Positions 9,628-20,542 of a stretch of 64,000 nt of DNA are shown piece after piece. How positions within the stretch are numbered: the stretch's first letter is position 1; each line of letters begins with the position of its first letter. Source of the DNA: Siphonodentalium dalli (Eukaryota > Mollusca > Scaphopoda > Gadilida > Siphonodentaliidae); contig CP136066.1 in assembly GCA_032622095.1 (NCBI GenBank), positions 147,529,559 to 147,593,558 on the forward strand, read 5' to 3'. The notes beneath the pieces are model-generated. The model searched no databases. It was not told the origin of the DNA and was given only the letters and a program-made list of their open reading frames with translations. Made by a program: the position numbers and the translations under genes.

Positions 9628-10265
9628 CTAGCCGATGAGCCCGACGTTGTCCGGGCGACGTTGTCCGGGCTATTCAAAAACCAAATTTCAAGTCGATAGC
9701 TCCACCCTTTTCCGAGATCTGGTCTGCGCATGCGCGAAGCTGGCGTCGCACGGGCTCGGCGACCCGATAAACTTCGTATCCGGGGCAAGATACATTCACA
9801 TACCAAATTTCAAGTCGATAGCTCCACCCGTTTCCGAGATCTCGTCTGCGCATGCGCGAAGCTGGCGTCGCACGGGCTCGGCGACCCGATAACATTCGTA
9901 TCCGGGGCAAGATACATTCACATAGCAAATTTCAAGTCGATAGCTCCACCCGTTTCCGATATCTCGTCTGCGCATGCGCGAAGCTGGCGTCGCACGGGCT
10001 CGGCGACCCGATAAAATTCGTATCCGGGGCAAGATACATTCAGATAGCAAATTTCAAGTCGATAGCTCCACCCGTTCCCGAGATCTCGTCTGCGCATGCA
10101 CGAAGCGGGCGCCGCACGGGCTCGCCAATACGACAACGTCCACCGCCTGGTCAAACTACACACACGTACCAAGTTTCGTCCCGATCGGTCGAGAATCGTA
10201 GATTTGTATTAATGACAGACAAACAAACAAACAGACAGACAGAGGTCTTCAAAATATATATGAGA
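9628..10265 (-). mobile_element. Non-autonomous Helitron-like element, copy R2
   Basis: Abuts R1 with no spacer: on the minus strand R2's CTAG end at 9628 is directly followed by R1's TCTCATATAT. It contains four 122-bp tandem units (starts near 9684, 9806, 9928 and 10050) and a short duplication in the terminal hairpin (9651-9670). Confidence 0.78.
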
Positions 10266-10782
10266 CTAGCCGATGAGCCCGACGTTGTCCGGGCTATTCA
10301 AAAACCAAATTTCAAGTCGATAGCTCTACCCGTTTCCGAGATATGGTATGCGCATGCGCGAAGCTGGCGTCGCACGGGCTCGGCGACCCGATAAAATTCG
10401 TATCCGGGGCAAGATACATTGACATAGCAAATTTCAAGTCGATAGCTCCACCCGTTTCCGAGATCTCGTCTGCGCATGCGCGAAGCTGGCGTCGCACGGG
10501 CTCGGCGACCCGATAAAATTCGTATCCGGGGCAAGATACATTCACATAGCAAATTTCAAGTAATAGCTCCACCCGTTTCCGAGATCTCGTCTGCGCATGC
10601 GCGAAGCGGGCGCCGCACGGGCTCGCCAATACGACAACGTTCACCGCCTGGTCAAACTACACACACGTACCAAGTTTCGTACCGATCGGTCGAGAATCGT
10701 AGATTTGTATAAATGACAGACAGACAGACAGACAAACAAACAAACATACATACAGACAGAGGTCTTCAAAATATATATGAGA
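10266..10782 (-). mobile_element. Non-autonomous Helitron-like element, copy R3
   Basis: Third member of the head-to-tail array. Its 5' end (TCTCATATAT, minus strand) is preceded by A at 10783, its 3' CTAG is at 10266. It has three 122-bp units (near 10308, 10430 and 10552), then a block conserved with R1 and R2 and a GTCT/GTTT tetranucleotide run. Confidence 0.78.
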
Positions 10783-11271
10783 TGAATGGGCGAAAGTATA
10801 CTGCCTCAGTAAGATGAGTTCACTGCGTCGTACAGTGTATTGGGGTATATATGTGTGCGAACGAATGATAAATTCGTATAGAAATTGCCATGTTATGATC
10901 GGAATGGTACATTGACACGTATGTCCCTCAACTCCACAATACAGGCAAATAAAATTAAATAAGATACTGTAACGCATCACAAATAGATATATATATAATC
11001 CGACTGAGGCAGTTGTGCTATAATCCGATCCCAAAACTGAGAAAATAACGACGTATTTTGTGTCTGTTGAGAGGAACTGATCTATACCGTGACCAGTAGG
11101 TGCCACTGAAATGCGTCAACCATCCACTAGTATAACTAGAATGCACTCAGAGAGATGCCAACGTGCGCAAAAATGTAATAAAAAATAATTAAACAAATAA
11201 TTTCACTGTATTTAATTTAATTTAATGTTAGCAAAATAAGACAATTACAATCTTCAATAATTTTATTTAGG
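10783..11271. other. No supported gene
   Basis: Spacer between the Helitron cluster and a foldback element. The open frame across its left part is partly inside Helitron R3 and has no recognisable features. Confidence 0.55.
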
Positions 11272-11435
11272 GGATAACAGTGTGGTGTTTTGTGATTTTG
11301 GAAAGGTACATGGCGAATATACTGTGGCAAATTTAGTTAACGGGCGACGGCGGAGCCGGAGCCCATTAACGGGTATTTGCCACAGTATATTCGCCATGTA
11401 CCTTTCCGAAATCACAAAACACCACACTGTTATCC
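11272..11435. mobile_element. Near-perfect foldback MITE
   Basis: Arms of about 61 bp (11272-11332 and 11374-11435; termini GGATAACAGTGTGGTG / CACCACACTGTTATCC) pair almost perfectly around a GC-rich loop, and GTTAACGGGC/GCCCATTAAC extends the stem inward. A single diverged arm of the same family lies at 11869-11935. Confidence 0.8.
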
Positions 11436-11868
11436 TCATTCTAATGCTCTTCGAACTTAAAAATGCTATTTAGACAAACAAATGGCTCGTAATTATCAAC
11501 GAAATGTGCGGCCATAGAAAACACTCAGCCTGGCAATTCACGACTTTTTATTTTAAATTTAATGCGCTAGATAAAATATAGTCTCCCAATTACCATCGCT
11601 CTTATCGTTAAAAATACTGATAAACATGAAAAATTGCCACCTCAAATAGAAATAAATATGCACAACAATTAGTTTATGCATGTACCTGATGTCTTTTTCA
11701 GATGTTTACCACTTACAGATAGCGGTTTTGATTTTACCGCGATCTTGAAGTTGAATTGAAACAATGGGAAATTGTGTACTCAATGCGATGTATTTCACGC
11801 CGTGTCTGTCGCGGTTTCATGTCAAGAAATTTGGTCAAATGATATCGAGACACTGACATTGGTGGGGT

Positions 11869-11935
11869 ATAACGTTGTGGTGTTTTGTATTTTCCGAAAG
11901 TACATGTATACAGGGCGAATATACTGACTGTCAAT
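11869..11935. repeat. Solo arm of the 11.3 kb foldback family
   Basis: GTATAACGTTGTGGTGTTTT followed by CCGAAAGTACATG and GGCGAATATACTG matches the left arm at 11274-11322 with small indels. No opposite arm follows. Confidence 0.6.
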
Positions 11936-12264
11936 TTTCGACAAAAGCCACATCGCTGGTTTGTTTATATAGCAACGAGCTAGTAACGGAAGTCAGTGCC
12001 AACTCTATAATCTACTCCGTAACGTCGCCGGCATGTACTGCGTAAGGGTGACGTCATGGAGTGAAATCGGTAGGGTGACACCAACGTACGTACCTACGTA
12101 CCTACGAATCTGACTGATCGCCATACTGTTGCGCGAGCGCACGTAATGATATACGTTGATTCTCGACCACAGAATCACATGACATGTGTGAACATTATTA
12201 TGGGCACCATACAGTGTTGCACTGATGCTGGAAATATCACAATGGCCGATCAATGTATTGAGGT
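11936..12264. other. No supported gene
   Basis: About 330 bp, locally richer in CG and TACG phrases (for example near 12085). No motif or ORF supported. Confidence 0.5.
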
Positions 12265-12360
12265 AAATTTACCACAGCAGAATAATGGGAAATTTTTCAG
12301 GATTTAGTCGGAAATATGGCTTGCTGCCATTCATCGGAAAGCTCTCATATTAATTGTTGG
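12265..12360. repeat. Truncated copy of the CAGTAATGCC mariner-type MITE
   Basis: ACCACAGCAGAATAATGGG through TCGGAAAGCTCTCATA matches the core of the complete element at 60058-60209 and the partial one at 48150-48255. Both terminal inverted repeats are missing. Confidence 0.65.
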
Positions 12361-12503
12361 ATATCTGTGCTATTTCTTTTCGATTATATTTGTGGTTTAC
12401 AAAGGGGGTGTGAAAATACGCATATTTTGGCTGATCCATTATAACCCGCACTTCCGCTGTAACCCGATTCGGTTACCATGGTTACTGTTGGTGACGTACT
12501 TAC

Positions 12504-12944
12504 CCTCTTTTTATCGGGATGCTTTTGAAGGAGCGCATCAACTATTTTAGATGAGTTCATATGAATTGCTTGATGGAGCGAACTGAGTCCATCCGGATCG
12601 ACGGCCACGAAATCTGGCGCAATCGAACATTCATCCAAAAACATAGCCACAATTTCGACATTTTTATAAGCGATAGCCCATTGCAAGGGATTTCGTCCAG
12701 TTAGATCCTTTATTGTTATGTCTGCCCCTTTTCCAAGAAGCAATCGACAGCAATCGTTATGCTGTGCATCCTGTTGGAGACGAATGCCTCGCCCATAACC
12801 TTTGACACATTTGACAAGAGGCGTAGCTTCGTCTTCTCCGGTTTTGCAATTGATCTCTGGAAGGTCAGAGTTCTCCAGTAGCTCTTGTAACTTTTTGACG
12901 TCACCGTGAGAACAGGCTTCGAGAAGAGAATCCAAAACCGCCAT
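12504..12944 (-). CDS. Ankyrin-repeat protein, first coding exon (copy A)
   Basis: The exon encodes 147 residues from ATG at 12944 to an AGG codon, then a GTAAGT donor (12498-12503 on the plus strand). It reads as ankyrin repeats: LLEACSHGDVKKLQELL, then ATPLVKCV..., then LLGKGADITIKDLTGRNPLQWAIAYKN, then DPDGLSSLHQAIHMNSSKIVDALL, each with the TPL/GADxxxxD/LHxA ankyrin hallmarks. Such repeats mediate protein-protein binding. The donor splits the frame in phase 0. The exon at 29107-29544 is a clear paralogue with the same length, repeat order and intron position. Downstream exons would be at lower coordinates and I could not identify any, so the full protein and its partners are unknown. Confidence 0.82.
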
Positions 12945-13675
12945 TAGCAGAGCAGAGGAATGTATATGTCAAAAATAAAGATGACTGTGTGTAGCCGAAG
13001 TTAGTTCCTTTCCAGTGTAACTCCTATAGAATCAACAGTGATATACACGAACACTCCCACTAAGTTCCAATCTAAAGATGATGAGTTATCTAGGCACATT
13101 TACATTCATAACACATGTTGCTGGTTTCTGGAGCAAAGTTGATTCACCGCTTAACGCTAATCTTGTGACATCAGTATGGCGAATTTTGAACATCAAATGG
13201 AATTATGTGTGCTAATTAGAACTCTTGCGGAGCATCCAATATATATCCAAAATGTCATGAATACAATTATCAACAGACACCAGCCTGTTAGGTTACAGTG
13301 TCATATATCACATGAATCCAGAGAAAACGGACTTTTTCATAATTCAAGATATCTAGGCCAACGTCAGCTTTCTATAGATATGTTTACTGTTCATGACACT
13401 GGATCGAATGCCACTGCTTCCACGTCGAAGACAAATTACCTGATTGTCCACTAATATTTACTTTTTGTATCAATCCTAAGAATGGCTGCTATAGGCAGAA
13501 TGAGATTCTATCTCGGTGTTATAATCGGTAGCGATATCGATGGAAAATCGAATGCGTTGTCTGCGAGTGACATGATTATAGACAATGACGTATTGTCACA
13601 TATATTAATGTGACCATATAATATATACATGTAGCATTTATGTACGCGTGGTCTAAATTTCAACTTCTCATTATA
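12945..13675. other. No supported gene; upstream flank of ankyrin copy A
   Basis: Would include the promoter and 5' UTR of copy A, but I see no TATA box or initiator that stands out. A 92-codon open frame at 13176-13454 (plus) lacks motifs. Confidence 0.45.
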
Positions 13676-13904
13676 AAATGGATCAGTTATAAAAGTATAT
13701 ACCGGAATGGTATATTATTGATTTGGAGGGATGTTCAGGTAATAAAATCAGACGCCAGACAGACGAAAATATTATATAAGTGTACGCGGAAGGATTCATA
13801 TTCGTTTGGGCGTGAGAAATGTTCAACAAACGGCCTATATATATTATCTGAGCAATTCATAAGGGAAGTACTTGTCAGTGAGTATTTAGTAAATAAAGGG
13901 TTAA
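13676..13904. mobile_element. TTAA/CCCTTT piggyBac-like MITE, family P2, eroded copy
   Basis: Shares AGTTATAAAAGTATA, GGAGGGATGTTCAGG, GAAATGTTCAACAAAC and the AAAGGGTTAA end with copies at 22889, 27573 and 54130. The left terminus is not preserved. Confidence 0.6.
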
Positions 13905-14145
13905 ACTGGCATATACTCTCAATTAATAAATTACCAGATATGCACGTACGTCATTGAGATACAAGTCAAAAACACTAAATTGTGTATTACTTTAGGATTT
14001 ATCATATCAGAATGAAATAAAATTCGTAATTTATGCAAAATTTCACATTCGAGTCGCAATAAAACACGACAGACTTTGTCCACATTCACATAATTTGATC
14101 AAGTAGCCCAGATACGAGGTGGTGTGGATGTGGATAATGGGTGGT

Positions 14146-14393
14146 AGGGGTTGATGTCTCCCCCAGTCAAAGGCAACATATTCTTAAAAAGTCTGAAATT
14201 CCACGTCAGAAAACACAGATAAGGGCTGGTATGGGTTAAGGTCTCCTCCAGTCAAAGACAACAGATTCTTAAAAAGTCTGAAATTCCACATCAGAAAACA
14301 AATAAGGGCTGGTAGGGGTTAAGGTCTCCTCCAGTCAAAGACAACAGATTCTTCAATAGTCTGAAATTCCACGTCAGAAAACACATCGTTTGG
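14146..14393. repeat. Tandem repeat, unit about 82 bp, three copies
   Basis: Units begin GGTAGGGGTTGATGTCTCC, GGTATGGGTTAAGGTCTCC and GGTAGGGGTTAAGGTCTCC (near 14150, 14228 and 14310). All contain CCAGTCAAAG and TCTGAAATTCCACGTCAGAA. Confidence 0.8.
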
Positions 14394-14481
14394 GCATTTC
14401 AGACTGAAAAATAGATTCGGGTTACACTTATTAATTATTGTTTCAATTTTCCAGACACTATTCATTGTAACAGTTGTGTAT

Positions 14482-14882
14482 TTAACCCTTTACCCAACAA
14501 ACCGGCCAAAACCGGCCAAATAAAGCTTCAACGGCCTAAAATATCTTCGGTCTGTCTCAATAGAACCATACAAATATGGATATCATTGGAACCTGCTCCT
14601 TGACCACACTGTGATAGTTACAGTTATGCCCTGTGCCAATGCATTCTCTTATATATGCGAGTCGACCATAGGTCGCCTCGCATATATAAGAGAATGCATT
14701 GGCCTAAAAAAAATCCTTTTTTAAACACTTTTTACCATTTTTTCTTACATTCTTTAACAATTTTATAATTTTTAATGTGTTAAGCCAATGCTTTCTCTTA
14801 TATATGCGAGGCGACATATGGTCGACTCGCATATATAAGAGAATGCATTGGCACAGGGCCCTTCTGTTGGGTAAAGGGTTAA
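14482..14882. mobile_element. TTAA/CCCTTTACCC piggyBac-like MITE, family P1
   Basis: Ends TTAACCCTTTACCCAACA and TGTTGGGTAAAGGGTTAA. TTAA plus a terminal CCC fits the piggyBac superfamily (TTAA duplication, CCY ends). It contains two 69-bp hairpins (14635-14703 and 14784-14852) of the GCATTCTCTTATATATGCGA family. A second copy, in opposite orientation, is at 60571-60914. No coding capacity. Confidence 0.75.
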
Positions 14883-14888
14883 GAACAA

Positions 14889-15090
14889 GAGTTGAATGTA
14901 TCACCAGGGACAAGGTTTGGGGGGGGGTGTCTATCTGAGTTGAATGTATCACCAGGGACAAGGTTTTTTTTTTGGGGGGGGGTGTCTATCTGAGTTGAAT
15001 GTATCACCAGGGACAAGGTTTGGGGGGGGGGTGTCTATCTGAGTTGAATGTATCACCAGGGACAAGGTTTGGGGGGTGTATATCTCACCC
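14889..15090. repeat. Tandem repeat, unit about 50-55 bp, four copies
   Basis: GAGTTGAATGTATCACCAGG followed by GACAAGGTTT, a variable G run and GTGTCTATCT recurs near 14889, 14937, 14992 and 15041. Length differences come from the T and G runs. Confidence 0.8.
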
Positions 15091-15608
15091 TCCCCAACTT
15101 TGGTTAAATTTTTTCAACAGTTAGACATTTCAGTCTAGATGCTAGAATTTTCAGATTACAAAATGTTCTTACATCGGGCCCGATGTGTCCTGTCAGAAAC
15201 TGCTAATTAATTGAAGAAAAACAAATCGGGCTGTGAATTTGGCTAGAGTTAGATATTAGGATTTTGCAATTTTCAGGGGGTGCAGTTGGAAATTCCAAAG
15301 TGTACACCCACCCCAACGGAGGCCCTCTAGTCACGCCCCTGTGTATCCATCAGTTTGAACATTTCCGACATATAAAGATTCTCTAGTTGGAGTTTCTGGA
15401 AGATAGGTATCTGAAGAAATCACTTCGAAATTATGAGACAAGGAATGTGGTACAAATGGAGTTCTCATGCAGAGATAGGTGAGAAATTGGTCTTTGGTGT
15501 CAAAGAGAGGGTAGGCCTATAACATAATAATTGTGGCACCGGCTCGTATGATGTGGTCATTACTGTGTATGCGAGTGAATACAGTTAGAAATTATAACTG
15601 AAGACCTC
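15091..15608. other. No supported gene
   Basis: AT-rich spacer with no motif, repeat or splice structure that I can defend. Confidence 0.5.
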
Positions 15609-15686
15609 CTTTGTTGATTGATTGATTGATTGATTGTGGTTTAACGTCGTTTTAGCAACAAAGCCATATCACGACGAGGAAGACCT
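15609..15686. repeat. GATT-tract repeat tail, SINE-like
   Basis: Five GATT units followed by GTGGTTTAACGTCGTTTTAG and CAACAAAGCCATATCACGACGAGG. The same block recurs at 16928-16986, and a shorter form (TTTAACGTCGTTTCAG) at 47538. This is a dispersed repeat; calling it a SINE tail is inference. Confidence 0.5.
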
Positions 15687-16927
15687 CCTTTGTGGTGCGC
15701 GGTGGCATACTAATATTTGAAGACCAAACATCGCTATAGAAGCCAACATGTGTTGATGACACATGATGCATAGCGAATTTAGTGCCAAAGTTGCGTACAA
15801 TTGGCCCGAAGTGGAGCTCATTTGGTTTGACCCAGCTGCACTTGAAAGAGAATGTATATAGGGAAACAAAGATCAACAAATCTATAGTGTCTGTAATATT
15901 TATAAGACTTCGAGGCATTTAGCTATTAAAATCGCGGATCATAGATTGTGAATTACGAAACGGAAACATATGTATTGATCTCTCCGGATCTTTGCCAATA
16001 ATAGGTCCGAGGTGATTTGCAGCGAGTGGGTCTGCTAATGAATAATGCATGTCGCGTGTTCGGAAGCATGCAGCTCACTACAGTCCGCCGAATCTTGTAA
16101 CATCACGCAGTGCTGCAAGTTGCAGCACTGGGCGCTGTGAGTTTTGTAATCCACTTGTGTTCCTTTCGACTAAAACCAATTTATGACATCGGTTGGTCTA
16201 TGCTGGTTTTAAATTCGGCTGTAGCTCAACTGATAAAACACGCTGTTTAAACCAATTAGGAAACATAATAAAGGATTTTGCATAGTAATTAAGGAATGTG
16301 GCCTAACAGGAATTTGGAATCACGCTCAACCGAACACATTCATATATAATATACACAGACATTTTCAAATTGGGACACGTGTGTGTGTGGGTCTGAAGTC
16401 TGAAGTACCAAAATAGTACAGTGCGAGATGTTACAGTGTATTTTAAGGCGAGGATCCGTATTTATGGAGAAATACTAGATATGAGCCTTCAATGGACAAC
16501 TTGGTCTCTAAAACATCCACCAGAGATCAAGCGGTCCTTTACACAAGCAGTCAATTTTCAAATTCAAATGAATGTTGCCCCAGGCATGCCATCTGTATAA
16601 TTGTTGAAAACATCATATGCGTTTGCACACTGCACGGTGATGTGTGGGTTGTTATGTAAATCGCTACTTTTAAATTTAAAAAAAATATATTTTAGCCGGT
16701 TTCAGACGGGTGACTGGGGTGTGTGTTCCACACTGAGCGAAGTGTTGTCAAATAAATTTAATTTTTCAGAAGTTCATTGAAACACCTGTTGAGAACATTC
16801 TGATTTTGCGTGAAATACTTTGTAAATTTTAAAGAAACAAAATCATCATATGACCGATGGTCAACTATTATTGCAAAATGGGTCATTGTCGCCATATTTT
16901 GTTGTGTTGGGTACACAGCTTTACGAA
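15687..16927. other. No supported gene
   Basis: About 1.2 kb of single-copy-looking sequence. A tRNA-like A-box phrase (TGTAGCTCAACTGATAAAAC, near 16221) lacks a matching B box. No coding exon is supported. Confidence 0.45.
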
Positions 16928-16986
16928 AATTGATTGATTGGCGTTTAACGTCGTTTTAGCAACAATGCCATATCAGGACGAGTAGC
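16928..16986. repeat. Second GATT-tract repeat tail
   Basis: ATTGATTGATTGGCGTTTAACGTCG then TTTTAGCAACAATGCCATATCAGGACGAG, matching 15615-15682. Confidence 0.5.
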
Positions 16987-17348
16987 TTTACGAAACTTTA
17001 GGTGTGTTTTTGGTACGCAGAAGACAATTTTGTTAACACACCAACATGTGGCGACAATGACCTCCTCATCACTAGTGTTGGCCGACAAAATCGCTGGTGG
17101 GTTAAACGTTGTTTACGACCACTTTGTTTGGCAGACAGATAATCCACTATCATCTCAAGGAACACATATGGGTCATACTCAGCTGGCATTATGGCGGTGG
17201 TGTATGCATGCTGGCGACTATAAGGCGAGATATGGCACAATTCTTCAGTTGTTTAATTTCGACAACCACATTGACAGCCATCTTAGATTTTATTTTAATT
17301 CTTTTTTTTATTGACGCACTGATTGACATGTAAATGATATATGCAATA

Positions 17349-20318
17349 CTAGCAGGGTTACCCGGCGTTGCCCAGGTTAAAGTGATGTGAAACCCTATGT
17401 GGATATTTGGTGGGAATAGAGAATACTCTCGCTCTCAAAGTGTTACACGTATTCTCATAAATTGTGTATCCAAATGGCATCACAAAACATTATTCGTACA
17501 CATGGAATATAAGTAGTGGCTCACCTTGTCAGGTCGGAGCGATTATCATTTTGTTTATCGCGTTTAATCCGTCCCACAAATAAAGAAGTATTTATTTATC
17601 TACAACTGCGTATACTTCATACGTTATAGCATGCAACATGAACATCATAAACACATTAGTTCGAAAATATAAAAGACGACAATTGTGTTTTACATAGAGA
17701 TGTACCAATCAATCAATCTAGTTTATCATATCTTCATGAAGATACAGATGTTTTAAAAATATGTCCAGGTGCTCCTCTGTTCTGGTGCTATATACTGGCT
17801 AATCATTTTCAGTTTAAAAGAATGGTTGTTATGCAGTATAGCAGCTACATGTGCCCGACACAGCGAGATTTTGAGTTGTTTATGTTAGGCGATGAGTGTA
17901 CTAAAAATGAAAGAAATCCTCTGTATCGGGCAGATATACCCTTGTCAGATGTCAATATTGGGGGATCATGAAAAGTCATGTGCTACGGACTGCGTTTTCC
18001 TTTATCTCAGAAGTAACCATATTTGACTGCACACTGTGACCACTATTTTTGAACAGGCCTGGTCTACATTTCCATATCTCTTGGCAATTGTAACTTTTTG
18101 TGTGGAAACTATATTGAATGGGACAGACTCAATCGTGTTATAATATATACATGAGCCATTCTAATATGCAATCCTCTGACGATTCAAGGTCCCTCAGTTT
18201 GAATGGATATATGTATCTCTTAAATAGATTGATATAAATATACTTTTAATGCTTTCTTCTATGTGTCTGTGTTGCTAGATCATTATAGGAATGCCCTGAT
18301 TTCCATCCCCATATAAATATGACAGTTGAGAAGATATAATTGTTCAAGTGACTTAATTCGGTCACCATTTGTCGATATTGTGAAATTGGAATGCCAAAAA
18401 CTCCTTAGAACGACATGGAGATGGCCTGGGAGATGATTATATATAACTTTGTTGGATATCGGAGAATTGAACAATCTTATAAATGCTAGTGAATCTCCTC
18501 TCGCCATCCATGACCCAAACGACCCCAAATGTGATTTAATTCATCATATCATTAGAGAAGAACGTGCATGAATTTGGTGGAATCAGTGCTAAATATATTT
18601 GTATCAACTTTGGTGCAACTCCCCTCATGCAATACTTGAACCGCGCCACTTTTGTCATATTTAAACCACGTCTATTAGACTCATGAATGCATTATATAAT
18701 GGAGATGATTATATATATGTTTGGTGGTAATCGGCAACTAAACAAATTCTTACCATAGTTATTACCCCCCCCCCCCCCCAATCTCTCACCCAAACGGCAC
18801 AAACTTCGCGTCTTTAAATCACACGTTTATATTCCTCGTATCACGGAGAAGAATAATATATCAATTTGGTCGAAATCTGTGCTAAAAATAGCCCCTCCCC
18901 TGACACCAACAACGTCACTTTAGAAAATTTTAACCCGCACCATTATCTTACTCGTAAAAAAATACCCCTGTTAGACCGCCTTTGTGCATCTCGATTGTAC
19001 CCTTAAAGTTATATATAGAACATAGACAGATATTCGCAAATATTTGATTCATTGTATCATTTGAGAAGAACGTGTATGAGTTTGATGGTAATTGGCACTA
19101 AACATATTTTTATAAGTTTTTGGTGACCCTCCCGTCCCTATTTCGGACTCAAGCGGCGCCACTTTTGACATCATTAAACCACACACTTAGACTCATTATA
19201 GAGATGAATATATATAAAATTTATGAAAATTGGCGAGTATACAAATTCGTATCAACTTTAGGGCCACCATTGCATATCTCTCACCCAAAATGCACCAATT
19301 TGGCGCATTTAAACCACACGATTAGATTATTCGTATAACGGAGAAGAATATGTATCAATCAGGTGGAAATCGGCGCTAAACATATTGTTTATCAATGCGT
19401 GTGTCCCTCTCACCCTCTAGGCACCCCTGACTCGAATGGCCCCACTTTTGCCATCTTTAAACCACACAATTAGACTCCTGATATGATGGAGATTATTATT
19501 TGTAAGTTTGGTGCTAATCCGCGACTAAACAAATTTTTATCAAATTTAGTGCCCACCCAACCCCACCCCATCTCTCACCAAAGCAGCACCAATGTGACGT
19601 CTTTAAAATCACACGATTAGATTCCTCATATCATGAATAAGAATGTGTATCAGTTTGGTGGAAATTGGCGCCAAAAATATTGTGTATCAATTGTGGTGCT
19701 CCTCTCCCTTTCAGTGCACCCCTGACTCGAATGACGCCACTTTTGACAGCTTTAAGCCACGCCTTTAGACACCTCATACCATGGGGGATGTATTTGTATA
19801 AGTTTTGTGGCAATCGGCGACTAAACCAATTCTGATCAGATTTAGTACCTACCCACCCCCCCCCCCCCAAATATCTCTCATCCCAACGACACCAATTTGG
19901 CGTCTTTAAATCACACAATAAGATTCATTGTATATATCATGGAGAAGATCTCAGAAGAATGTGAATCAATTTGGTGGAATTCGGCGCTAAAATTATTTTT
20001 GATCAATTTCGGCGCCCCTGTCCCCTTCCGGGCATCCCTGGCGCGAACGGCGCGACTTGACGTATTTAAATCACACCATTAGATTCCTCATATTATGAGG
20101 ATGATTATATATAAGTTTGGTGGCAATCGGCGACAATTTTTTTTCTGCCCCTCCCCTTTTCTGTCCCTGACAACAACGGCGTCACTTTAGAAAATTATAA
20201 CCCTCGCCAATATCTTTCTCGTAAAAAGCTACCACGATTAGACCCCTTTTGTGCCATCTAGGTGGTCCCCTGTGAATTTATATAGAATTACACAGACAGA
20301 CAGACATTCGCAAATATA
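17349..20318 (-). mobile_element. Helitron-derived element(s) with internal tandem array
   Basis: At 17349 the minus strand ends with a CCTGGGCAACGCCGGG hairpin, then TAACCCTGCTAG and T, a Helitron-type 3' terminus. The opposite boundary (CACAGACAGACAGACATTCGC then AAATATA, near 20290-20318) occurs twice, also in diverged form at 19020-19050, each preceded by the same block (GTCACTTTAGAAAATT...). This suggests two elements in tandem, the right one lacking its 3' end. Block 17375-17540 is repeated in part at 47170-47300. No coding capacity. Confidence 0.55.
18560..20150 (-). repeat. Diverged ~150-bp tandem array with two alternating monomers
   Basis: The phrase TTTGGTGGnAATCGGCGnnTAAA recurs near 18571, 18722, 18861, 19081, 19221, 19357, 19506, 19650, 19800, 19967 and 20115. 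Monomers ending GCGCTAAA-like alternate with ones ending GCGACTAAAC-like, so the real repeat is a dimer of about 300 bp. Each monomer also carries CCACTTTTGnCATCTTTAAACCAC or CACCAATTTGGCGTCTTTAA. Confidence 0.7.
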
Positions 20319-20542
20319 AGTTATGCGATGAACAAAGAAAAACCACATGTTGATTATCTTTTGGAACTTTCATGGTTGGAAATGAATGTGTCTTCATCTA
20401 GAAGATTATGAATTTCCATTAATATAGGAAGTTTTCATCTATTCTGGATAGAGTGGTGGAAAAACAATTATGTGACTGATTTTGAATGTTTTCTCACTGA
20501 TAGTGATCTACATATATTATATACTTATGTCTTCAAAATTGT

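Noticed and set aside
9150-10712. Long overlapping open frames on both strands (75-180 codons)
   Set aside because: They follow the 122-bp Helitron units, change frame between units and appear on both strands because the unit lacks stops in several frames.
10657-11106. 149-codon minus-strand frame
   Set aside because: Right half is hydrophobic AT-rich sequence and left half is Helitron R3; no homology recognised.
14640-14850. Hairpin pair read as a CRISPR-like array
   Set aside because: Eukaryotic MITE interior; the repeats are inverted and bounded by TTAA/CCC ends, not direct repeats with unique spacers.
16212-16260. tRNA gene starting GGCTGTAGCTCAACTGATAA
   Set aside because: A-box-like only; no anticodon arm, B box or acceptor stem pairing.
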